Assembly: GCA_934378145.1 (NCBI GenBank)
Contig: CAKXXW010000036.1
Coordinates: 1 to 16,948, forward strand
DNA length: 16,948 nt
Reading direction: 5' to 3'
Source of the DNA: an uncultured Eubacteriales bacterium
GTDB lineage: Bacteria > Bacillota > Clostridia > Oscillospirales > CAG-272
The notes beneath the pieces were generated by a model. It had not been told where the DNA came from and ran no database searches. It saw only the letters and a program-made list of their open reading frames with translations. The translations under genes and the position numbers were made by a program. Positions 1-5,717 of this stretch are shown piece after piece. Within the stretch, counting starts at the first letter, position 1. Each line of letters starts with the position of its first letter.

Positions 1-123
1 CCTCGGGCAAAATCCACCGGAATTTTCCCCCGCGGGGGAAAATTCTGTCCCGAGACAAGGATTTTGACCGTTTAACCTTAAGGTTACGCTCACTTACAGT
101 GCGAACGCACCATTAAACGGATG
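1..123 (+). repeat. Dispersed intergenic repeat, modules C and D, left-edge copy
   Basis: The block starts CCTCGGGCAAAATCC, contains an AATTTTCC..GGAAAATT inverted repeat, and ends CCCGAGACAAGG (module C, 1-59). It is followed by a segment with GTTTAACCTTAAGG and GCGAACGCACC (module D, about 63-122). The same two modules in the same order occur at 9986-10145 (+) and at 5229-5353 (inverted). A broken version is at 2705-2756 with its tail inverted at 2851-2882. The copy may extend beyond the left edge of the window. Confidence 0.8.
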
Positions 124-127
124 CCCA

Positions 128-152
128 CTAAAAAGTGAGGTTTCACTTTTAG
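128..152. repeat. Hairpin with AAAAGTGA / TCACTTTT arms
   Basis: AAAAGTGA (131-138) pairs with TCACTTTT (143-150) around a GGTT loop, and CT/AG extends the stem past one bulged A. Its position after module D matches that of the larger GAAGACCTCAC hairpins at 2787 and 10157, so it may be a diverged member of the same slot. Confidence 0.6.
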
Positions 153-154
153 CC

Positions 155-318
155 TTTTTGAAAGTTTAGGTCAAGCCTTTTTAAAGGCTTGCGGGGTGTG
201 GGGCGGCGCCCCGCGTCCCTCGTCGTCGCCCGCAGGCGGCGAAATCCCCTCAACGGCATTTTCTTTTTGCTTAGCTTTTTCTTTTGTGCCTTTTATAGGC
301 AAAAGAAAAAGCGCCGTT
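155..318 (-). repeat. Inverted-pair repeat, left arm, with two hairpins
   Basis: This element is repeated in opposite orientation at 16643-16948. Shared parts are AAGTTTAGGTCAAGCC, the palindrome CAAGCCTTT..AAAGGCTTG (172-191 here, 16918-16937 at the other end), a GGGGC..GCCCC hairpin, and a GCTTTTTCTTTT..AAAAGAAAAAGC stem (274-312) that here is enclosed by AACGGC/GCCGTT (252-257 with 313-318). Positions 155-177 are also an exact 23-nt reverse-complement match to 2758-2780. Confidence 0.75.
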
Positions 319-424
319 AAATTTTCGATGATGAACGACCTATAAAAGCAAAAAAACTTTGCAAGCATCAATCCACTGTTATTACCGACTAACCAAACAA
401 AAAGATAAAGGAGTTACTACAAAA

Positions 425-1438
425 ATGTCAGTTCTCTTGACCGGAGGTGCCGGGTACATAGGCACACACACGCTCGTCGAGCTTCTGAACTCGGGAAACG
501 ACGCGGTGGTCTTCGACAACTATTCAAACAGCAAGCCCGAGGCGCTCGAAAGAGTGAAACGGATCACCGGAAGGAACTTTGTCTCCTACGAAGCCGATAT
601 GCTCGACGAAGAGGCGCTCGACCGCATCTTCTCGGAAAACGAGATAGACGCTGTCATCCACTTCGCGGGGCTCAAGGCTGTCGGTGAATCGGTAAAACAG
701 CCGCTGAGGTACTACCACAACAACCTCACGGGGACGCTCAACCTCTGCAAGGTGATGGTAAAGCACGGTGTGAAGAGGATGGTATTCAGCTCCTCGGCGA
801 CCGTCTACCGTCAGCCCGCCGTTATGCCGATAAACGAGGAGGCAAAGCTCGGTACGACCTGCCCCTACGGCGAGACGAAGCTGATGATAGAGAAGATACT
901 CACCGACATCGCCGCGGCGGATAAGGAATGGAGCATAGCGATCCTTCGCTACTTCAATCCGGTCGGCGCACATCCGAGCGGACTTATAGGAGAGGATCCG
1001 CAGGGCATACCGAACAATCTCTTCCCCTATATCACGAAGGTCGCGCAGGGTAAGCTCCCCTGCCTGAAGATCTTCGGTGACGACTATCCGACGACCGACG
1101 GCACGGGAATACGCGACTACATCCATGTCGTCGACCTTGCCCGTGCGCACCTTTCGGCGCTCGACTACGCGCGTCTCAACACCGGCGTTGATTACTTCAA
1201 TATCGGCACCGGAAAGGGCTACTCGGTGTTTGATCTCATTCACGCATATGAGAAGGCGACGGGGAAGAACGTTCCCTACAAGGTCACGGCAAGGCGTCCG
1301 GGAGATGTGGCGATATGCTACGCCGACCCGACGAAGGCGCGCGAGATCCTCGGCTGGACGGCAAAGCTCGGGATAGAGGATATGTGCCGCGACGGCGATC
1401 GTTGGCAGACTATGAATCCCGACGGATACGGAAGCTGA
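425..1438 (+). CDS. galE: UDP-glucose 4-epimerase (GalE)
   Basis: A 337-residue extended short-chain dehydrogenase/reductase, close to the usual GalE length. It interconverts UDP-glucose and UDP-galactose in the cytoplasm with bound NAD. Visible hallmarks are the GGAGYIG nucleotide-binding loop (residues 7-13), SSSATVY (122-128) with the catalytic Ser, and the Y148-x3-K152 pair in PYGETK. ATG 425 is chosen over the upstream in-frame ATG at 359 because AAAGGAG lies 11 bp before it and homology begins at MSVLLTGG. The position equivalent to E. coli Tyr299 is Cys298 (GDVAICYAD), as in human GALE, which predicts possible UDP-GlcNAc/UDP-GalNAc activity as well. galM follows one base after the stop codon. 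galK and galT are not in this window. Confidence 0.96.
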   Translation: MSVLLTGGAGYIGTHTLVELLNSGNDAVVFDNYSNSKPEALERVKRITGRNFVSYEADMLDEEALDRIFSENEIDAVIHFAGLKAVGESVKQPLRYYHNNLTGTLNLCKVMVKHGVKRMVFSSSATVYRQPAVMPINEEAKLGTTCPYGETKLMIEKILTDIAAADKEWSIAILRYFNPVGAHPSGLIGEDPQGIPNNLFPYITKVAQGKLPCLKIFGDDYPTTDGTGIRDYIHVVDLARAHLSALDYARLNTGVDYFNIGTGKGYSVFDLIHAYEKATGKNVPYKVTARRPGDVAICYADPTKAREILGWTAKLGIEDMCRDGDRWQTMNPDGYGS

Positions 1439-1439
1439 T

Positions 1440-2507
1440 ATGAGCATAGAAAGAGAACTTTTCGGCACTCTGCCGGACGGCAGAGAGGTATTCGCCTACA
1501 CCCTCAGAAATGAGGCGGGAATGAGGGTGAAGATATGCACCTACGGAGGAGCTGTGATGCAGCTCTACGCCCCCGACAGGGGGGGAGCATTTGACGACGT
1601 CGTGTGCGGTTACTCTTCGCTTGACAGCTACATAGGCGGCGACGGGTATCAGGGCGCGATAATAGGAAGGCTCGCGAACCGCGTCGGCGGTGCGCACTTC
1701 AGACTTGACGGGAAGGAATACAGCCTTTATAAGAACGACGGTGAAAATTCGCTTCACGGAGGCAATGCCGGCTTCAATGCCGCGATATGGGATGTCGCGG
1801 AGGCGAAGGACTGTGAAAGTCCTGCGCTCGTTCTGCACTGTACCTTTGCCGACGGCGAAGGCGGCTATCCCGGGAAGCTCGACACGACGGTGACATATAC
1901 GCTGTCCGCTGACAACGCACTCTCGATAGAGTACCGCGCAAGGTCGGACAGAAAGACTGTCGTGAGCCTTACGAACCATACATATTTCAACCTCGGCGGC
2001 TACGCGTCGGGGAGCGTGATGGGACACAGGCTTACCCTTGACGCCGACAGGTACCTTGAAACGGGGGCAGATCTCGTCCCGACGGGAAGGATCCTGCCGG
2101 TCGCGGGGACCTCGCTCGATTTCGGAATGGAAAAGGCGCTCTCGGACGGCTTTGACCCCGAACGCGGAGAGCTGAAAAACGCGGGCGGATACGACCATTG
2201 CCTCTGTTTTACCGGCGGTGAGGCGAACGGTGAGGTGAAGCTCCGCGGGATCCTGCGTGATCCGGTTTCGGGGCGGGGAATGAAGCTCCTGACCGACCAG
2301 CCGTGCGTGCAGCTTTATAGCGGAAATTTCCTCACGAATGAGAGGTTTCCGTTCAAGAACGGGTTGCCGCAGACAAAGCGGATGGCTGTCTGCCTTGAAA
2401 CGCAGAAGATGCCCGACAGCGTGAATCACGAGGGCTTCACCGATGTGACGCTCGATGCCGGAGAGGAGTACCTCCACCGCACGATTTACGCATTTTTTGC
2501 GGAATAA
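1440..2507 (+). CDS. galM: Aldose 1-epimerase (galactose mutarotase, GalM)
   Basis: A 355-residue mutarotase that interconverts the alpha and beta anomers of galactose or glucose, normally in the cytoplasm to feed the Leloir pathway. Family landmarks: GRLANRV (76-82), SLHGG with His106, LTNHTYFNL with the catalytic acid His180, YDH with Asp252, and CLETQ with the catalytic base Glu320. No signal peptide is seen. The ATG begins one base after the galE stop, with only a weak GGAAG upstream, so translational coupling to galE is likely. A perfect hairpin terminator candidate begins 26 bp after the stop codon. Confidence 0.95.
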   Translation: MSIERELFGTLPDGREVFAYTLRNEAGMRVKICTYGGAVMQLYAPDRGGAFDDVVCGYSSLDSYIGGDGYQGAIIGRLANRVGGAHFRLDGKEYSLYKNDGENSLHGGNAGFNAAIWDVAEAKDCESPALVLHCTFADGEGGYPGKLDTTVTYTLSADNALSIEYRARSDRKTVVSLTNHTYFNLGGYASGSVMGHRLTLDADRYLETGADLVPTGRILPVAGTSLDFGMEKALSDGFDPERGELKNAGGYDHCLCFTGGEANGEVKLRGILRDPVSGRGMKLLTDQPCVQLYSGNFLTNERFPFKNGLPQTKRMAVCLETQKMPDSVNHEGFTDVTLDAGEEYLHRTIYAFFAE

Positions 2508-2533
2508 GGACAGTACGGGAGATACGGGAGACT

Positions 2534-2566
2534 CGGGGAAACCTTCTTTCGGAGAAGGTTTCCCCG
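2534..2566 (+). terminator. Hairpin terminator candidate downstream of galM (H1)
   Basis: CGGGGAAACCTTCT (2534-2547) pairs without mismatch with AGAAGGTTTCCCCG (2553-2566) around a TTCGG loop, and T2533-A2567 adds a further pair. It starts 26 bp after the galM stop. There is no real T-tract after the stem (GAACCCTTTC), so it may act as a 3' end-stabilising hairpin or need a factor, rather than being a classic intrinsic terminator. Confidence 0.6.
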
Positions 2567-2590
2567 AACCCTTTCTAAGAACTTGAAAAA

Positions 2591-2645
2591 GGATTATGGA
2601 AGTAAGGCCTTGTCTCGCGGCATTTTGCCTGCGGCAAAACTATGG
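2591..2645 (+). repeat. Dispersed repeat module R
   Basis: The block runs from GGATTATGGAAGTAAG through CTTGTCTCGCGGCATTTTGCC to GCGGCAAAACTATGG. Near-identical copies are at 9885-9939 (+) and 5401-5454 (-), with a partial copy at 10373-10410 (-). In every copy it lies next to an H hairpin through a TCAAAGAACTTG-like linker. It contains its own GCAAAATGCC/GGCATTTTGC inverted symmetry. Confidence 0.8.
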
Positions 2646-2704
2646 TGCCTTTTTGAGGAAGCTCCTCAAAAGTCTGCGAGCAGCCTTTCTTCAGACCTTT
2701 CTCA

Positions 2705-2780
2705 AAAATCCACCGGAATTTCCCCTCTGCGAGGCGAAATTCTGTCCCGAAACAAGAGGCTTGACCTAAACTTTCAAAAA
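2705..2780 (+). repeat. Module C copy fused to end-repeat fragment
   Basis: Positions 2705-2756 match module C (AAAATCCACCGGAATTT, then a CTCTGCGAGGC core, then CGAAATTCTGTCCCGA). Module D is missing here. In its place, 2758-2780 is an exact 23-nt reverse-complement match to 155-177 at the left edge and shares GGCTTGACCTAAACTT with the right edge (16932-16947). Confidence 0.75.
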
Positions 2781-2786
2781 ATAAAA

Positions 2787-2846
2787 ATGAAGACCTCACC
2801 CGTGGCAACGCCTTCAAAAAGGCATTGTTAAGAGTGAGGTCTTCAT
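2787..2846. repeat. E element: 60-bp cruciform repeat
   Basis: ATGAAGACCTCAC (2787-2799) and GTGAGGTCTTCAT (2834-2846) are perfect 13-bp inverted arms. An inner hairpin, CAACGCCTT..AAGGCATTG, has one mismatch. A second copy lies at 10157-10211. The inner stems differ between the copies: the mismatch is at the fourth pair here and at the seventh pair in the other copy, so pairing is kept overall. No transposase is present. It resembles a small non-autonomous palindromic repeat. Confidence 0.8.
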
Positions 2847-2915
2847 CCTTCGGTAGCATCGTTTTAACGGTGCGTTCGTCCTCCCGTAATCTGCCGGCAA
2901 GTTCTTTGAAGGGTT

Positions 2916-2947
2916 CGGGGAAACTTTCTTTTAAGAAAGTTTCCCCG
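2916..2947 (-). terminator. Hairpin terminator candidate downstream of tpiA (H2)
   Basis: CGGGGAAACTTTCT (2916-2929) pairs with AGAAAGTTTCCCCG (2934-2947), a 14-bp stem with a TTTA loop. It lies 38 bp beyond the tpiA stop codon and is the mirror image of H1. The gene-proximal flank is the C-rich CGTCTTTCGTCTCCCCC. As with H1, no strong T-tract follows on the minus strand. Confidence 0.6.
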
Positions 2948-2985
2948 CGTCTTTCGTCTCCCCCGTCGCGTTTGAAGGCTCAGCC

Positions 2986-3753
2986 TTACTGTGCGGCGTC
3001 GACGATAGCGGCAAACTTCTCGGGGACGAGCGATGCGCCTCCGATAAGTCCTCCGTCAACATCGGGCTTCGCAAGAAGCTCGGCGGCGTTCTTTTCGTTC
3101 ATGGAGCCGCCGTACTGGATCGTGACGGTCTCGGCTGTTGCCTCGCCGTAGATCTCGGCGACCGTCGCACGGATAGCCGCAATGGTCTCTTCCGCCTGAT
3201 CGGGCGTGGCGGTAAGTCCAGTGCCGATAGCCCATACAGGCTCGTAGGCGATTATAACATTCTTAAGCTCGGCGGCGCTGATATCGGCAAGGTCGAGCTT
3301 TGTCTGCATCGCGACGACCTCGTTCGTGATCCCCGCGAGTCTCTGTTCCTTCACTTCACCGAGGCAGAGAATGACCTTCATTCCCTCGGCAAGTGCAGCC
3401 TTCGTGCGAAGGTTTACCGTGTAGTCGGTCTCGGCGAAGTACTGACGGCGCTCGCTGTGACCGACGATAACATAGTCAACGCCGATCGCACGGAGCATCT
3501 TTGCGGAGACTTCTCCGGTGTAGGCTCCCTTTTCGGCGAAGTGGACATTCTCGGCGCCGATGTGGATGTTCGAGCCTTCTGCGGCAGCCTGAGCCGCGGC
3601 GATCGTTACATAAGGCGCACAGAAAACTATGTCGCAGTTGTCCTTGCCCGCGACGAGGGGCTTGACCGCGTTAATGAACGAGGTCGCCTCGGCAGGCGTA
3701 AAGTTCATCTTCCAGTTACCGGCGATGACTGTTCTTCTCTTTGCAGTATTCAT
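2986..3753 (-). CDS. tpiA: Triose-phosphate isomerase
   Basis: A 255-residue TIM barrel that interconverts dihydroxyacetone phosphate and glyceraldehyde 3-phosphate in glycolysis. Catalytic residues are visible: Lys15 in AGNWKMN, His99 in VIVGHSERR, and Glu171 in AYEPVWAIGTG, whose last residues start the mobile loop 6. The phosphate-binding segments YGGSMNEKNAAEL (214-226) and DGGLIGGASL (233-242) are intact. The start has an AGAGGG ribosome binding site about 9 bp upstream (3763-3768). It lies 20 bp after the pgk stop codon, so the two are very probably one transcript driven by the pgk promoter. A hairpin lies just past its stop. Confidence 0.97.
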   Translation of the reverse strand: MNTAKRRTVIAGNWKMNFTPAEATSFINAVKPLVAGKDNCDIVFCAPYVTIAAAQAAAEGSNIHIGAENVHFAEKGAYTGEVSAKMLRAIGVDYVIVGHSERRQYFAETDYTVNLRTKAALAEGMKVILCLGEVKEQRLAGITNEVVAMQTKLDLADISAAELKNVIIAYEPVWAIGTGLTATPDQAEETIAAIRATVAEIYGEATAETVTIQYGGSMNEKNAAELLAKPDVDGGLIGGASLVPEKFAAIVDAAQ

Positions 3754-3773
3754 TTCTTTTTACCCTCTTTCGA

Positions 3774-4961
3774 TCATTTGTCGAGCAGGCAGGCAATTCC
3801 CGGAAGCTCCTTGCCCTCAAGGAATTCAAGAGACGCGCCGCCGCCGGTGGAGATGTGGCTCATCTTGTCGGCGAAGCCGAGTCTTTCAACTGCTTCCGCG
3901 CTGTCGCCGCCGCCGATTATCGAAACGGCACCCGATTCCGCGACTGCCTTTGCGACCGATTCGGTGCCGGTCGCGAAGTTCTTCCACTCGGAAACGCCCA
4001 TAGGTCCGTTCCAGACTATCGTGCCGGCACCCTGAAGCGATTTTGCGAAGAGCTCCTGCGTCTTTTCGCCGATGTCAAGACCCATCCAGCCGTCGGGAAT
4101 CGAATCGGAATATATTCTCATAAAGGTTGTGTCTTCCTTGTACTCTCTGCCGATGATGTTGTCGACGGGGAGGAGGAAGTTTACGCCCTTCTCGTGAGCC
4201 TTGTCCATCATTTCCTTAGCCAGATCGAGCTTGTCGTACTCGCAGATCGAGGTTCCGACCGAATTGCCCTTCGCCTTGAAGAAGGTGTAAGCCATACCGC
4301 CGCCGATTATGAGAGTGTCGACCTTGTCGATAAGGTTGTTGATAACGCCGATCTTGTCGGAGACCTTCGCACCGCCGAGAATGGCGACGAAGGGACGGGC
4401 GGGGTTCTCAAGAGCCTTGCCCATGACAGAGATCTCTTTCTGGATAAGGTAGCCGCAGACGGCGGGGAGGTAGGCAGCAACACCTGCTGTCGAGGCGTGC
4501 GCTCTGTGAACGGCGCCGAAAGCGTCGGAGACGAAGACTTCCGCAAGGCTTGCAAGTTCTTTTGCAAACTCGGGATCGTTCTTTTCTTCTCTCTTGTCAA
4601 AACGGGTGTTCTCAAGGAGCATGACTTCGCCTTCCTTAAGATTCGCGGCGAGAGCCTTCGCGTCGGGGCCGACGGTGTCCTTTGCAAGCGGGACATTCAC
4701 TCCGAGAAGCTCGGAGAGGCGCTTTGCAACGGGAGCGAGGGTGTATTTCATGTTGACTTCACCCTTCGGCTTGCCCATATGCGAGCAGAGGATCACCTTC
4801 GCGTTGTGATCCATAAGGTATTTGATGGTGGGGATAGCGCCGACGATCCTCTTGTCGCTCGTGATGACGCCGTCCTTGATCGGGACATTGAAGTCACAGC
4901 GGACGAGAACCTTTTTACCGGATACCTCGATATCCTCTATGGTTTTCTTGTTGTAGTTCAT
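3774..4961 (-). CDS. pgk: Phosphoglycerate kinase
   Basis: A 395-residue, full-length Pgk that transfers phosphate from 1,3-bisphosphoglycerate to ADP in glycolysis. Visible features are RCDFNVP (21-27) and HMGKPKGE (61-68) of the substrate-binding N-domain, LLENTRF (115-121), GGAKVSDK (196-203), VWNGPMG (316-322), and the C-domain nucleotide-binding GGGDSAEAVE (350-359) with STGGGASLEFLEG (371-383). ATG 4961 is preferred over the upstream in-frame start at 4994: GAAAGGA (4971-4977) sits 9 bp before it, the family sequence begins there, and the upstream part overlaps the promoter's predicted transcript start. First gene of the pgk-tpiA operon. Confidence 0.97.
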   Translation of the reverse strand: MNYNKKTIEDIEVSGKKVLVRCDFNVPIKDGVITSDKRIVGAIPTIKYLMDHNAKVILCSHMGKPKGEVNMKYTLAPVAKRLSELLGVNVPLAKDTVGPDAKALAANLKEGEVMLLENTRFDKREEKNDPEFAKELASLAEVFVSDAFGAVHRAHASTAGVAAYLPAVCGYLIQKEISVMGKALENPARPFVAILGGAKVSDKIGVINNLIDKVDTLIIGGGMAYTFFKAKGNSVGTSICEYDKLDLAKEMMDKAHEKGVNFLLPVDNIIGREYKEDTTFMRIYSDSIPDGWMGLDIGEKTQELFAKSLQGAGTIVWNGPMGVSEWKNFATGTESVAKAVAESGAVSIIGGGDSAEAVERLGFADKMSHISTGGGASLEFLEGKELPGIACLLDK

Positions 4962-4996
4962 AGGTGTGCTTCCTTTCACAAAAATTGTCATCATAT

Positions 4997-5025
4997 ACTA
5001 TACCACAAATTTTTCCTTTTATCAA
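4997..5025 (-). promoter_or_regulatory. Sigma-A promoter of pgk-tpiA
   Basis: On the minus strand TTGATA (5020-5025) is followed by a 17-bp spacer and TATAGT (4997-5002), each one mismatch from consensus. Transcription would start near 4990, giving a short leader that contains the pgk ribosome binding site. Confidence 0.8.
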
Positions 5026-5060
5026 TAGTCACTGTGAAAATTTTGTCAGTCGGTACCTCT

Positions 5061-5103
5061 TTTTCGCGCGTTTTTCGCGTCTGCCTTTACACGCGCGCGA
5101 AAA
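5061..5103. promoter_or_regulatory. Inverted repeat spanning the plus-strand promoter
   Basis: TTTTCGCGCG (5061-5070) and CGCGCGAAAA (5094-5103) are perfect 10-bp inverted arms separated by 23 bp. The right arm lies inside the spacer of the promoter at 5086-5114 and the left arm lies upstream of its -35. This could be an operator or a DNA structural element; no regulator can be assigned. Confidence 0.45.
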
Positions 5104-5114
5104 TGTGATATAAT
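5086..5114 (+). promoter_or_regulatory. Strong extended -10 sigma-A promoter
   Basis: TTTACA (5086-5091), a 17-bp spacer, and a perfect TATAAT (5109-5114) preceded by TGA, which makes an extended -10. The predicted transcription start is about 5121. The nearest plus-strand gene is hisS, about 600 bp downstream, so this drives either a long hisS leader or a separate small RNA. Confidence 0.85.
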
Positions 5115-5120
5115 ATTACG

Positions 5121-5230
5121 GATATAATGCTTCCGGGGCGTGTCGGGGAGATCGTTTCACGATAGAAGCGAGGGCATTCTTTCCCTCGGCAAAACATAAT
5201 CTTCGGGTGATGACTTCTCGTTTTGTGAGC
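5121..5230 (+). ncRNA. Candidate structured RNA or leader RNA
   Basis: Immediately after the predicted start come three possible hairpins: ATCGT/ACGAT with a TTC loop (5151-5163), CGAGGG/CCCTCG with an 8-nt loop (5169-5188), and CAAAAC/GTTTTG (5190-5195 with 5220-5225) enclosing a small ATC/GAT stem. No known riboswitch or housekeeping RNA is recognised, and there is no clear terminator after it. Part of it (ATCTTCGGGTGA) recurs near 16800, so it could be repeat-derived. Confidence is low. Confidence 0.3.
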
Positions 5231-5399
5231 GTTCGGTTTAACCGTGCGTGCGGTCTGTAAATGAGCGCAACTTTAAGGTCAAACGGTTTTCGCCCTTGTC
5301 TCGGGACAGAATTTTCCCCCGCGGGGGAAAATTCCGGGGGATTTTGCCCGAGGGCGAGAAGGGGATGCTTGCATCACCTTGAGTCCTCGGCAAAAATCC
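5229..5399 (-). repeat. Dispersed repeat modules D and C, inverted copy
   Basis: Read on the minus strand, 5295-5353 is module C (CCTCGGGCAAAATCC to CCCGAGACAAG) and 5229-5290 is module D (GTTTGACCTTAAAG to GCACGGTTAAACC). Positions 5354-5399 carry the extra GCCGAGGACTC / GATGCAAGCATCCCC segment also found at 9948-9985. It therefore shows the same module order as 9948-10145 but turned around. Confidence 0.8.
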
Positions 5400-5400
5400 A

Positions 5401-5454
5401 CCAAAGTTTTGCCGTAGGCAAAATGCCGCGAGACAAGTCTTTACTCCCATAATC
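5401..5454 (-). repeat. Dispersed repeat module R, inverted copy
   Basis: The reverse complement reads GGATTATGGGAGTAAAG, then CTTGTCTCGCGGCATTTTGCC, then an ACGGCAAAAC end. It is linked through CAAATTCTTTGAAGGG to hairpin H3, the standard arrangement in this window. Confidence 0.8.
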
Positions 5455-5479
5455 CTCTGACAAATTCTTTGAAGGGTGT

Positions 5480-5507
5480 GGGAAACTTTCTTCTAAGAAA
5501 GTTTCCC
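5480..5507. repeat. H hairpin in hisS upstream region (H3)
   Basis: GGGAAACTTTCT (5480-5491) pairs with AGAAAGTTTCCC (5496-5507), a 12-bp stem with a TCTA loop. The flanks match those of the hairpins found after stop codons, but no gene ends nearby on either strand. Confidence 0.7.
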
Positions 5508-5551
5508 GTGTCCCCCGTTCTCCCGTTTCTCTGTACAAAAGCATCATTTTC

Positions 5552-5570
5552 GGGAGGATAATATCCTCCC
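5552..5570. repeat. Small palindrome GGGAGGATA/TATCCTCCC
   Basis: Nine-base arms, GGGAGGATA and TATCCTCCC, around a single A, between the two H hairpins upstream of hisS. If transcribed from the promoter at 5086 it would be part of the hisS leader. No role is assigned. Confidence 0.6.
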
Positions 5571-5602
5571 CTACAAACCCTTGAGCAAGTTCTTTGAAGG
5601 GC

Positions 5603-5635
5603 GCGGGAAACCTTTCTTTCAAGAAAGTTTCCCGC
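5603..5635. repeat. H hairpin in hisS upstream region (H4)
   Basis: GCGGGAAAC pairs with GTTTCCCGC and, past one bulged C (5612), TTTCTT pairs with AAGAAA. The linker CAAGTTCTTTGAAGGG lies to its left, so it has the same orientation as H3, H2 and H6. It sits 82 bp before the hisS start codon, not after a gene. Confidence 0.7.
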
Positions 5636-5717
5636 ATCTCCCGTCCCGCGTCTCCCGTCACCCCCCCGTAATCCATCTGTAAATAACAAACTCTATATAA
5701 AAGAAAGGACACACAAA

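Larger units (their letters stand above)
1..424. other. Intergenic region upstream of galE, mostly repeat-derived
   Basis: No credible gene is seen here. Positions 1-318 are made of repeat modules and hairpins listed separately. Positions 319-424 are the AT-rich leader of galE. No strong promoter stands out. The best weak candidates are TTTGCA (358-363) with TATTAC (380-385) at a 16-bp spacing, and a TATAAA (341-346) with no good -35. The galE ribosome binding site AAAGGAG is at about 407-413. The short minus-strand open frame across 171-371 lies over hairpins and is not a gene. Confidence 0.6.
2508..2985. other. Convergent intergenic region filled with repeat modules
   Basis: The space between the convergent genes galM and tpiA has no credible gene. 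It is bracketed by two mirror-image hairpins (2534-2566 and 2916-2947). Between them lie modules R, C, a fragment of the end repeat, the E hairpin and an inverted D tail. Open frames at 2583-2831 (+), 2575-2859 (-) and 2825-3151 (+) run through repeat DNA or antisense to tpiA and are not called. Confidence 0.75.
4962..5717. other. Divergent intergenic region between pgk and hisS
   Basis: 756 bp without a credible gene. From left to right it holds the pgk promoter (minus), a 10-bp GC-rich inverted repeat over a strong plus-strand promoter, a hairpin-rich stretch (5121-5230), inverted copies of modules D, C and R, two H hairpins in the same orientation, a small palindrome, a C-run cluster, and the hisS ribosome binding site AAAGGA (5704-5709). 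Open frames here (5238-5450, 5261-5452, 5374-5760, 5441-5689) lie in repeat DNA. No T-box signature (GGTGGNACCGCG-like) was seen upstream of hisS. Confidence 0.7.

Noticed and set aside
524..1468. Long minus-strand open frame (314 codons) opposite galE
   Set aside because: It is the shadow of a GC-rich gene with clear family motifs on the plus strand, has no recognisable domain and no ribosome binding site.
1410..2477. Long minus-strand open frame (355 codons) opposite galM
   Set aside because: Antisense shadow of galM; the plus-strand product has all catalytic residues of aldose 1-epimerases.
3741..5108. 455-codon plus-strand frame opposite pgk
   Set aside because: Antisense shadow covering pgk and its promoter; pgk motifs are complete on the minus strand.
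5121..5717. Histidine T-box upstream of hisS
   Set aside because: No GGTGGNACCGCG-like T-box sequence or matching terminator/antiterminator pair was seen; hairpins there belong to the repeat family.
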